Of a DNA stretch of 64,000 nucleotides, positions 8,497 through 15,767 are shown one piece after another (position 1 is the stretch's first letter; each line of letters opens with the position of its first letter). Origin of the DNA: Flagellimonas alvinocaridis (GTDB taxonomy: Bacteria > Bacteroidota > Bacteroidia > Flavobacteriales > Flavobacteriaceae); contig NZ_SNTZ01000011.1 in the NCBI RefSeq assembly GCF_004916895.1, positions 1-64,000 of the forward strand, in the 5' to 3' direction. A program made the translations under genes and the position numbers. Below the pieces are notes generated by a model. That model was not told where the DNA came from, searched no databases, and worked only from the letters and a program-made list of their open reading frames with translations.

Positions 8497-10695
8497 TCAA
8501 ATGTTCAGCCAATAGGTCAATTTTAAATTGATGGACCTACTCCTAGGTGTAAAAGAGTTTACAAAATAATTGTCGTTGTACACTAAAAATAGATCGGATA
8601 ATGGGGCAAAGCGCCATTGTAAACGGGAATTAAAGCCCAGATTGTCCCTTTGGTTGCTATATTGAATCAAGGTGGACCAGAAAATGGATTTGTTGAAGGT
8701 GATGTTGATTCGGGGGCTTATCAGCCATATATCTGCACTTTCATAAGGCTCAGGTAGTTTTATGCTATCGTAGTTCAATCCTAGCGAAAGGAAGACCTTA
8801 GGTTGTAGGCGGAGGCTCATGTCCCCTTCAAATGAAAATCGCGTACCATTAAAAAAATCGCCATATCCAGGTTCCAGTGAATAGGAAAAAACCTTTCGTT
8901 GATCACTCTGGAATTCCACTTCATAGCTGGTGTAGTAATACCCTTGATCAGCAGGAAGTTCCACCCCACCATCTGTTCCGGTAGGGTCAAAAGGCTCCGT
9001 GAGGAATGTAAATCGGTTAAAAAGGCGTGCAGATAGCTCTTCCTGGGTTTTAAACTGCGCTTGCCAACCAGAAAAAATAAAATAATCAGTGTTTCTATAG
9101 TCCAAGGTAGGTTTCCATTCAAAATTGGGGTTGAATGTAAATCCATGAAAGTTTAGACGTCCCTTTTTGGGCCAAAAATTTAGTTCTGCAAATGGCTTGG
9201 CCGATACAACGTCCTCCCTTCGGATGAACCCTAAATCAGAACGAAAATCCTCACCCACAAAATTACCGACAAGGCCAAAATTTAGGTAGCGTGAATTGTA
9301 GTTTAGGGTAATACCCCCAGCATCATCCCTTGACCCAATTTCATGGGCAAAGGATTTATGGTAGAAGAATTTTCCAGTCCACGTATTGTCTGCCGAAGCT
9401 AAATTGTAATCCAATCCCAAAACCCGGTTGTACCTCTCTGTTTCCTCTAAAAAATCATAATCCTTAAAAGTCTGGCGGTTCACTAAAATGAAACTAAGAT
9501 TGGAACGGGAGAACATTCTCTGCTGAAGGGCCAAAACCGTATTGTTGTTACCGGCAATATGGTTGGCCTCATCTTCTTCAGTTTGGATGGTTAAAAACCC
9601 CAAACGTAGGTTCTCATTTAGTTTTCCACTGAGCCTTACTCCACCAATGATTCCATTTTCTATGGTTTCCCCATCCAAATCCTCTGCAATACCTATTCTT
9701 CTTGAAAAGAAGGGGTTTGTATCATCTTCGCTACCAAATGACCCGAAAAGATCACTGTTATCAATAAAAAATTGTCTTCTTTCCGGGAGTGAGATTTCAA
9801 AACGGGTAAGATTGGTCACAAAGTTGTCTACCTCAACATTTGAAAAATCTGGATTTACCGTAATGTCAAGGTTCATTCCGTTGCCAATGGAAACCTTGGC
9901 ATCCCCACCAAAATTTAAAGCGCTGAGGTCATTATCGTTTTCGTAGTCTTTGCCTGCAATCCCATTCACATACGGAATCAAAGCCATGGGGGTCCTTGAT
10001 TTTCCCAAAGGCTTTTCAAATACCATATCACCCATAAAAGCCAAACTATAGATCAACTGGTTTTGGGGAATTTCCATCCAAGTACTGGTTTCGTTGGATT
10101 GCATATCAAAGCGGTAGCTGTTAAAGCGCCATTTGGTCTCTCCTTGTTTAAACTTGAACGAGGTCAAGGGAATGGCCAATTCGCACACATAGTACCCATC
10201 GTAAAGGCGGGTTTCCCCCTGCCATTTAACGTCCCAAGAAGTAGTGAAGCCACTTGGGCCAGACCCTCCGTTGGAAATTAGGGCCTCTCTACGTACGCCA
10301 TAGGGATTCATTCCAAAAAGAAATGCATTGGTACCATCGTTGAAGGTGTCAAACAGCAAACTGATATTGTCGTTTCCCCCAGCTCTGTAGTCCCTTTCCA
10401 AAGATGGAATTACATAATTGTCGCCCTCAGTGTTCAGTTTAATTCCAATGTAGAGCGTTGTGGCATTGTACAGCATTTTAATATCGGTCTGTTGTGCTGC
10501 CAAGGTTGAGTCTGAGGGGAAATATTGCTGAAAATTGTTGGCACTTTCGGCAGTTTTCCAAATAGTTTCATCTAAAATGCCATCCACCAAAATAGGCTCA
10601 TTGGTAAATTTAACCGTAAAGCTTTTGGGTTGGGACTGGGCAAAAAATAGAAAAGGAAGAAGTGTTGTAACAAGTACAAGACGTAATCTAAGCAT
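8497..10695 (-). CDS. DUF5916 outer-membrane protein with CBM9-like N-terminal domain
   Basis: The protein is 732 residues with a short signal peptide (LLPFLFFAQSQ). The N-terminal 200 residues (EPILVDGILDETIWKTAE and VCELAIPLTSFKF) resemble the CBM9/DOMON-like fold found in DUF5916 proteins. The remainder is a barrel-like repeat of amphipathic strands ending in a short aromatic tail (LKLTYWLNI), typical of outer-membrane insertion. The family occurs widely in Bacteroidetes. Its substrate is not established; carbohydrate binding is only a suggestion from the fold. Confidence 0.85.
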   Translation of the reverse strand: MLRLRLVLVTTLLPFLFFAQSQPKSFTVKFTNEPILVDGILDETIWKTAESANNFQQYFPSDSTLAAQQTDIKMLYNATTLYIGIKLNTEGDNYVIPSLERDYRAGGNDNISLLFDTFNDGTNAFLFGMNPYGVRREALISNGGSGPSGFTTSWDVKWQGETRLYDGYYVCELAIPLTSFKFKQGETKWRFNSYRFDMQSNETSTWMEIPQNQLIYSLAFMGDMVFEKPLGKSRTPMALIPYVNGIAGKDYENDNDLSALNFGGDAKVSIGNGMNLDITVNPDFSNVEVDNFVTNLTRFEISLPERRQFFIDNSDLFGSFGSEDDTNPFFSRRIGIAEDLDGETIENGIIGGVRLSGKLNENLRLGFLTIQTEEDEANHIAGNNNTVLALQQRMFSRSNLSFILVNRQTFKDYDFLEETERYNRVLGLDYNLASADNTWTGKFFYHKSFAHEIGSRDDAGGITLNYNSRYLNFGLVGNFVGEDFRSDLGFIRREDVVSAKPFAELNFWPKKGRLNFHGFTFNPNFEWKPTLDYRNTDYFIFSGWQAQFKTQEELSARLFNRFTFLTEPFDPTGTDGGVELPADQGYYYTSYEVEFQSDQRKVFSYSLEPGYGDFFNGTRFSFEGDMSLRLQPKVFLSLGLNYDSIKLPEPYESADIWLISPRINITFNKSIFWSTLIQYSNQRDNLGFNSRLQWRFAPLSDLFLVYNDNYFVNSFTPRSRSINLKLTYWLNI

Positions 10696-10834
10696 TGTTT
10701 TGAGTCTAGTCGGTGCTCAAATTTAAGGCTTAGGGTCGTTAAAAAAATCCCAAAATTTTTTATGAGGATGTTCATTGATAAAAGATTATGAAAATTGTTG
10801 TCCACTTGTTTTTACTTTTGATTTTAGAGTTCCC

Positions 10835-10842
10835 TATTTTTG
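10835..10842 (+). promoter_or_regulatory. Candidate -7 box for the S1/P1 nuclease gene
   Basis: TATTTTTG fits the Bacteroidetes -7 consensus TAnnTTTG and lies 15 bp before the ATG at 10858. No -33 TTG is at ideal spacing (the nearest give 14 or 26 bp). It covers the alternative TTG start at 10840, which argues for the ATG. Confidence 0.45.
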
Positions 10843-10857
10843 AAAAAACCTTGGATA

Positions 10858-11628
10858 ATGAAAAAAGTTATACTTCTTGCTTTGCTTTTGCCCCTATGTT
10901 CTTTTGGTAATTTTTGGGGAGAAACAGGCCACCGGGTAACGGGTCATATTGCACAAAACCATTTAACGGGAAAGGCCAAGAGGATTTTGAACGACCTCTT
11001 GGATGGCCATAGCCTGGCTTTTGTCTCTACCTATGCCGATGAGATCAAGGCAGATCGTTCCTATTCCAAATTCTCGGCATGGCATTATGTAAACTATCCC
11101 TTGGGCATGCGCTATGAAGATTCTGAAAAGAGCGAATATGGTGATATTGTCACTGCCATTGAGGAGTGTATCAGGGTGGTTAAGAACAAGGATAGTAGTC
11201 GAGCAGATCGGGTTTTTTACCTAAAAATGTTGGTTCACTTTATTGGAGACCTACACCAGCCCATGCATGCCAGTAGGGCAGAGGATAAGGGAGGGAATGA
11301 TATCCAAGTACAGTGGTTCGGACAGGGAAGTAACCTTCACAGGGTGTGGGATAAGAATTTGATCGTATCCTACGGAATGACCTATACGGAATTGGCCAAT
11401 GAGTTGGATAGAGGCGTTTCTAGAAAAGAGTGCAAGAAAATACAGGAGGGAAGCATTTATGATTGGGTGGATGAATCCCACGAAATCTGTGGTACCCTCT
11501 ACGAATCTGTTGAGGTTGGTGAAAAACTGGGATACCGGTATACCTATGATTACAACGACCTTTTATTTGAACAGCTTCAAAAAGGGGGATTGCGGCTGGC
11601 CAAGGTCTTGAACGACCTCTTTAGTTAA
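10858..11628 (+). CDS. S1/P1 nuclease family protein
   Basis: It is a zinc-dependent nuclease for single-stranded nucleic acids and 3'-nucleotides, predicted secreted or periplasmic. I chose ATG 10858 over an upstream in-frame TTG because the TTG falls within a -7 box. The protein then begins with a compact signal peptide (MKKVILLALLLPLCSFGNF). Cleavage would expose Trp20 of WGETGH, and an N-terminal Trp is a zinc ligand in this family. The other ligands are seen in order: His25, Asp of YADEIKADR, His of WHYVN, HFIGDLHQPMH, and NLHRVWD. Length is 256 residues, normal for the family. Confidence 0.9.
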   Translation: MKKVILLALLLPLCSFGNFWGETGHRVTGHIAQNHLTGKAKRILNDLLDGHSLAFVSTYADEIKADRSYSKFSAWHYVNYPLGMRYEDSEKSEYGDIVTAIEECIRVVKNKDSSRADRVFYLKMLVHFIGDLHQPMHASRAEDKGGNDIQVQWFGQGSNLHRVWDKNLIVSYGMTYTELANELDRGVSRKECKKIQEGSIYDWVDESHEICGTLYESVEVGEKLGYRYTYDYNDLLFEQLQKGGLRLAKVLNDLFS

Positions 11629-11637
11629 GCCAGCAAT

Positions 11638-12516
11638 CTATTGCAGAACGGTCTTGAGCTGGTTTCTGTATTCGGATGGATTTTGTCCGGTAAAGGCCTT
11701 GAACGACTTGTTGAAATGCGAAAAGTTGTTGAAACCGCTGTCATAGCACACCTGTGTAATGCTGATTGGTTGTTCGGCAAGTAGTTTGGATGCATGTACC
11801 AAACGATATTCGTTCACGAACTGGGTAAAGGTCTTATTGGTAATTTTTTTGAAGTAACGACAAAATGAGGGTACAGTCATACTTACTAAATCCGCAATTT
11901 CATTTAGGCCGATGTCTTCCTTAAAATTGGTCTTCACATGGTTGAAGACAATATTGATGCGGTCATTGTCCTTTACCTCGGTTTCCATTGCAAACCCTTC
12001 TCCATTGAGTACTTTTATTTCATCCGAGGTGGCCAATACATTCAGAATGTTTAAAATGGAAAGCAAGCGCTGAAAATCGGTCTGATATTCCAAGATCTCC
12101 ATTTTTTCACCCACTTTGGTCTTCGTCTTTCCGGAAAATGCAATACCGCCCTTGGCTACTTCGAACAGTTTTTGGATGTTCTTCATTTCTGGGATGTTAA
12201 AAAAATCACTGCCCAGAAAATCAGCTTTCATCTGAATGAGTGTTTCACTTTTGTTGCCCGTTAGTTTATCTGTAAAACCACAGTGGGGCAAGTTAGAGCC
12301 AATAAGAATCAGATCCCCATTTCTAAAATAGGAAACATGGCTACCTATTTGCCTCTTGCCAGAACCTCCGTTAATATAGACCAACTCCAACTCGGGGTGG
12401 TAATGCCAACCAATGTTCTTGTTCTCATGCCGCTCACTGAATTTCTGATACAGGAATGAGTGTCCAAAACTGGGTGCAATTGCCTCAAAAGCAGGTTTTT
12501 GAATCATTTTGGCCAT
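11638..12516 (-). CDS. AraC-family transcriptional regulator
   Basis: The 292-residue protein has an N-terminal cupin-like sensor domain (GWHYHPELELVYINGG, near 35-50). Two helix-turn-helix units follow in the last 100 residues (IGLNEIADLVSMTVPSFCRY, then SITQVCYDSGFNNFSHFNKS), ending in the classic FKAFTGQNPSEYR motif. The cupin suggests response to a small molecule, perhaps a sugar, as in many Bacteroidetes members, but the ligand is unknown. It converges on the nuclease gene with a 9-bp gap and diverges from the small secreted protein gene. Confidence 0.9.
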   Translation of the reverse strand: MAKMIQKPAFEAIAPSFGHSFLYQKFSERHENKNIGWHYHPELELVYINGGSGKRQIGSHVSYFRNGDLILIGSNLPHCGFTDKLTGNKSETLIQMKADFLGSDFFNIPEMKNIQKLFEVAKGGIAFSGKTKTKVGEKMEILEYQTDFQRLLSILNILNVLATSDEIKVLNGEGFAMETEVKDNDRINIVFNHVKTNFKEDIGLNEIADLVSMTVPSFCRYFKKITNKTFTQFVNEYRLVHASKLLAEQPISITQVCYDSGFNNFSHFNKSFKAFTGQNPSEYRNQLKTVLQ

Positions 12517-12682
12517 TTTCTTTTTCGTACTGTAAAATTATGGTCATAGCTAAAATAGCGTCTCCACAAAATTAACCAAAATATATGGTATTTTAACATT
12601 AACTAATTATTAACCATTCCGGAAGGTTAAAATTGTACATATACTGGAAAAAATGGTGGTGTTTCTGTTCAATCTTCAACCC

Positions 12683-12690
12683 TAGCTTTG
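12683..12690 (+). promoter_or_regulatory. Candidate -7 box for the small secreted protein gene
   Basis: TAGCTTTG fits TAnnTTTG and lies 25 bp before the ATG at 12716. I found no good -33 TTG. The 200-bp AT-rich region between the divergent AraC gene and this gene holds no other gene that I can see. Confidence 0.4.
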
Positions 12691-12715
12691 TACTGTAATC
12701 TAAAAACAGAATGTT

Positions 12716-13069
12716 ATGAAATCAGTTGTTAAGTATACCGTGGCAATGGCGTTTCTTTTTGCAACAGCAATAGGAGTTGCCAATGGGCCAGCAAAAAGTG
12801 AGGTTGAAAGAAAGTTGATCAATGTTGACCTTGACCCCGTATTTGTTAAAAAAGGGGGAAAATTGATGATGAACCTTTTGAACCTATCAGAAGGAGCTGT
12901 TACAGTTAAAGTGTATGACAGTCAAAAAAGACTGGTTTACAATGAGACTATAGATGGGCAAGTTGTGGTAGAAAAATCCTTCAACTTTGAGAAAGCCTTT
13001 GAAGATGAATACACCGTAGTTGTTTCCGATAAGAAAGGAACATACAAGGAAACTGTGGTGGTAAGATAG
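12716..13069 (+). CDS. Small secreted beta-sandwich-like protein
   Basis: The 117-residue protein has a signal peptide (KYTVAMAFLFATAIGVANG). The mature domain reads as a short Ig/fibronectin-like beta-sandwich (LNLSEGAVTVKVYDSQKRLVY, EYTVVVSDKKGTYKETVVV), similar to DUF3244-type proteins. It stands alone between its own promoter and a strong terminator at 13096-13119. I cannot name a function. A periplasmic or surface location is inferred from the signal. Confidence 0.78.
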   Translation: MKSVVKYTVAMAFLFATAIGVANGPAKSEVERKLINVDLDPVFVKKGGKLMMNLLNLSEGAVTVKVYDSQKRLVYNETIDGQVVVEKSFNFEKAFEDEYTVVVSDKKGTYKETVVVR

Positions 13070-13095
13070 TTTGTTTAGTTAATTTTTATGTGCAT

Positions 13096-13119
13096 GGGGG
13101 CCTTTTAGGCCCCTTTTTT
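13096..13119 (+). terminator. Rho-independent terminator
   Basis: A GC-rich stem GGGGCC/GGCCCC with loop TTTTA is followed by six T. It ends the small secreted protein gene and touches the stop codon of the convergent MOSC gene. Confidence 0.88.
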
Positions 13120-13750
13120 ATAGAAACTTTTTAAGGCGTTCTCTTTTGTGAAGGGGTAAAGAATCATTGGATATGGCCAATTTTAAGATGGTTTGATCTT
13201 TTTCTTTGGCATATAAAAGCCTGTAGAATTGCTGGGTGGTCAATGGATTGCTGGACTCCTCTACCAGTTCCATGGTGTCGCCAGAGTTTACTTTGCCCAC
13301 TTCCAGAATGCGGACATAAGTGCCCGGCCATCCATGGTTTATAAATTGTTTTAGGATTTCTTGGGTTCCAAACCTTAGCCCAAGCTTAAAACAGGGTTCC
13401 CTAGGTTGGGTAATCTGAACCAGTGCAGTACCCAATCTGTATATGCTACCCACCCTGATTTGGGATTCATCCAGTCCTTCAACGGTAAGGTTTTCACCAA
13501 ACATGCCCCAATTCCAATCCAGATGGGGATATTTTTCCTTCCAGTACGGATATTGTTCAACCGAAAACAAATAACAGGCCTTATAGATACCTCCATGCAC
13601 CTTACGGTCTCCAATGGTATCCCCTGATACGCTTTCGGCTTCCAATAGTAAGGGAGTGTTCACCGGGGATTTATAAATTCCTGTGGTGATCAGTGTATCG
13701 TTCCAAGAAACCTCTGTGGGTTTTCCTAAGTTGGTGGAGATAATTTGCAT
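13118..13750 (-). CDS. MOSC-domain protein (YiiM-like)
   Basis: MOSC domains handle molybdenum cofactor and sulfur; YiiM-type proteins take part in reducing N-hydroxylated compounds. The central domain (about residues 25-160) carries GDRKVHGGIYKACYLF, WNWGMFGENLTVEGLDE and the cysteine-containing TQPREPCFKLGLRFG. The C-terminal 50 residues form a 3-alpha-like helical region (NPLTTQQFYRLL). Length is 210 residues, normal for the YiiM group. No partner gene is adjacent. Confidence 0.88.
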   Translation of the reverse strand: MQIISTNLGKPTEVSWNDTLITTGIYKSPVNTPLLLEAESVSGDTIGDRKVHGGIYKACYLFSVEQYPYWKEKYPHLDWNWGMFGENLTVEGLDESQIRVGSIYRLGTALVQITQPREPCFKLGLRFGTQEILKQFINHGWPGTYVRILEVGKVNSGDTMELVEESSNPLTTQQFYRLLYAKEKDQTILKLAISNDSLPLHKRERLKKFL

Positions 13751-13761
13751 GCCACCAAGGT

Positions 13762-13795
13762 AAAAAAAACCATCGCAATCTGCGATGGTTTTTTT
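13762..13795. terminator. Bidirectional rho-independent terminator
   Basis: A perfect stem ACCATCGCA/TGCGATGGT with a 3-base loop is flanked by A-tracts and T-tracts on both sides, so it can work on either strand. It lies 3' of the minus-strand DUF6249 gene and upstream of the MOSC gene. Confidence 0.85.
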
Positions 13796-13818
13796 ATCAT
13801 GTTTTCATTGGACCGATA

Positions 13819-14166
13819 CTATTTTTCCAAACGCTTGGCTACGGCAAATCCTGCCAACAACCCAACCCCTGCCATAAAGAAAATGGTTCCGGGATAGGCT
13901 ACATCCTCATTCACCCCTAAGTTGTAGACCATAAAGGCTGCCATAAAAATGGCTATGCCAATACCGATAAAAAGAAGGGCAACATTGATAAGGATGATTT
14001 TCCAAAAAGGAACTTTACCTTCACGTTTCCCCTGAAAAAAGATGCTGGCATCGGCCCCTTTCTCTATCAAGGCCATGCGTTCTTTGTTCCGGGTTGAATA
14101 ATACAGATAGGCAATCGCAAAGACTGCTCCAAAAATTACGGGTAAGATGATTACTTCAGATCCCAT
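13819..14166 (-). CDS. DUF6249-like small membrane protein
   Basis: The 115-residue protein has three hydrophobic segments (about 5-22, 55-80, 92-108). Between the first two is a basic linker containing RNKERMALIEKGADASIFF, the characteristic DUF6249 motif. In many Bacteroidetes such genes stand beside an ECF sigma factor gene. Here the sigma factor gene is divergent, 133 bp away, so a link to that regulon is plausible but not shown. Confidence 0.8.
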   Translation of the reverse strand: MGSEVIILPVIFGAVFAIAYLYYSTRNKERMALIEKGADASIFFQGKREGKVPFWKIILINVALLFIGIGIAIFMAAFMVYNLGVNEDVAYPGTIFFMAGVGLLAGFAVAKRLEK

Positions 14167-14299
14167 GATTGTTCGTTTTTAATGATTATACTTCTTTGGT
14201 TTTTAGCCTATGACGGGATTTTTATGGATCAGGTTACAGAGTTCCATAAAAAAGTGAAATTTATGTAACCAAAACAATAGGTTTAACGTCCAATCTGCA

Positions 14300-14875
14300 A
14301 TGTTGACCACCAAGGAAAGAAAATTGATACAGAGCATTCGCAAGGGGAATACCCGTGCATTTTCTGAATTGGTCAATACATATAAAGATTTGGTCTACAC
14401 CTTAACCCTTCGTATGTTGGGAAATAGGGAAGAGGCCGAAGAGGTTTCGCAGGACACCTTTATTAAGGTATTTAACTCGTTGGAACATTTTAAGGGCGAT
14501 TCAAAAATATCGACATGGGTCTACAGGATTGCATATAATACCTGTTTGGACCGGATACGGTTACGAAAGAGCAGAAAATTCTTGGATGTTGGTGAAATGC
14601 AAGATTTTATCTTTACGGAGATGGATACGGCCTTGGACAAAATGGTCAGGGAAGAACGGGGGAGGCTTGTGGGGCAATGTCTGGCAAAGTTGCCCAGTGA
14701 GGATGCAGGGCTTTTGACCTTGTTTTATTTTGAGGAGAAAAGTCTTTTGGAAATTGAGAATATATTGAATGTTCCGGTAAATTCGCTGAAAGTACAATTG
14801 TTCCGGGCAAGGAAGAAGTTGGCAGCGGTATTGGAAGGCCATTTAAAACCAGAAATACTTCAAAACAATGGATGA
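14300..14875 (+). CDS. ECF-type RNA polymerase sigma factor
   Basis: The 191-residue protein has sigma region 2 (NTRAFSELVNTYKDLVYTL, then EEAEEVSQDTFIKVFNSL and STWVYRIAYNTCLDRIR, about 15-90) and region 4 (SLLEIENILNVPVNSLKVQLFRAR, about 148-172). It therefore directs RNA polymerase to alternative promoters. Its stop overlaps the start of the next gene by 8 bp, an arrangement typical of sigma/anti-sigma pairs. The signal it answers to cannot be read here. Confidence 0.92.
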   Translation: MLTTKERKLIQSIRKGNTRAFSELVNTYKDLVYTLTLRMLGNREEAEEVSQDTFIKVFNSLEHFKGDSKISTWVYRIAYNTCLDRIRLRKSRKFLDVGEMQDFIFTEMDTALDKMVREERGRLVGQCLAKLPSEDAGLLTLFYFEEKSLLEIENILNVPVNSLKVQLFRARKKLAAVLEGHLKPEILQNNG

Positions 14876-15284
14876 GCAACAAAATAAAGAACTTGAAGCG
14901 TTCATAGACAAGGTCATGGGAGAAACTTCCTTGGAGTCGCCCTCACCGGATTTTACCGAAAAGCTTATGGCAAAGATTGAGACACAATCCCAAAAGCAAG
15001 TGTTCGTAGCCCACCCTCTTTTGCCGAAAAAGCTTCTCACATTTCTGTTTCTGGCCTTTGTGGCAGGATTTATTTATTTGCTGATGACCTATGGCCTTGA
15101 TTCCAGTCAAGGATGGTTTAAAAATATACAGTGGAATTATGATTTCTCCAAAACATGGAGTTGGATGGAAGGATATACTGCTTCCAAGGCAACCCTATAT
15201 GCCGTCTTGCTCTTCGGAGTGTTGTTTTTTGTGCAAATACCCTGGTTGAAACGCTATTTGGATCAACACGGAACCTTAGGGTAA
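14868..15284 (+). CDS. Membrane protein cotranscribed with the sigma factor, possible anti-sigma factor
   Basis: The 138-residue protein starts inside the sigma gene (8-bp overlap). About 55 cytosolic residues come first, containing SPDFTEKLMAKIE, a motif shape common in Bacteroidetes anti-sigma-like proteins. Two transmembrane helices follow at about 56-74 and 105-125. The zinc HxxxCxxC motif of many anti-sigma factors is absent. It is proposed as the sigma partner on gene order and topology only. It overlaps the convergent DoxX gene by 9 bp. Confidence 0.75.
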   Translation: MDEQQNKELEAFIDKVMGETSLESPSPDFTEKLMAKIETQSQKQVFVAHPLLPKKLLTFLFLAFVAGFIYLLMTYGLDSSQGWFKNIQWNYDFSKTWSWMEGYTASKATLYAVLLFGVLFFVQIPWLKRYLDQHGTLG

Positions 15285-15635
15285 AATGTATCCATAAGCC
15301 CAATACATCAATATAAATTGTAATGGAATCCTGAGAACCAATATCCATTTGGGGATTCCTGCAGCGGCTTTTTTACTGGAAAGCATGTAAAAGTGCACGG
15401 TTAGAAATACAGTCAACATGGCAATGATTCCATAGGCACTCAGGTTTCGGGACACTTGAAAACATAGTCCCAAGCCTAGGACCATCTCGGCCGCACCACT
15501 CAATAATACTAAAAATTTGTGATGAGGGAGATAGCGGGGCATAATGCGCAAATACATCTTGGGAAATATAAAATGGGCCAAGCCTGCAATTATGTACAGT
15601 ACGGCCATTGCATAAAGATGCCAAGGATTTTCCAT
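15276..15635 (-). CDS. DoxX-family membrane protein
   Basis: The 119-residue protein has four hydrophobic helices and the family pattern IIAGLAHFIFPKMYLRIMPRYLP near the N-terminus, then GAAEMVLGLGLCF. DoxX-like proteins are small inner-membrane proteins with poorly defined roles, sometimes tied to quinone or thiosulfate oxidation. It stands alone and converges on the sigma operon. Confidence 0.85.
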   Translation of the reverse strand: MENPWHLYAMAVLYIIAGLAHFIFPKMYLRIMPRYLPHHKFLVLLSGAAEMVLGLGLCFQVSRNLSAYGIIAMLTVFLTVHFYMLSSKKAAAGIPKWILVLRIPLQFILMYWAYGYILP

Positions 15636-15672
15636 ATCTTAAAAATAAGAAAACGGATACCAAAAGGGAAAT

Positions 15673-15747
15673 TGTCAGTTCGAGCGAAGTCGAGAACTCT
15701 TATTTAGGATATAGAGGACTTGCATCTCGACTGCGCTCGATGTGACA
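15673..15747. repeat. REP-like inverted repeat element
   Basis: Two arms of about 23 bases (15673-15695 and 15725-15747) share TGTCA-nn-TCGAGCG-n-AGTCGAGA in inverted orientation around an AT-rich 29-base centre. Elements with GAGCGAAGTCGAGA-type arms are scattered between genes in many flavobacterial genomes. It lies between the start of the DoxX gene and the end of htpG. I saw only this one copy here. Confidence 0.75.
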
Positions 15748-15767
15748 GTATTTTTGTAGATAGATGT

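Noticed and set aside
10572..10805. Minus-strand open frame spanning the start of the DUF5916 gene
   Set aside because: It is a shadow frame of the real gene, with no domain or start signal.
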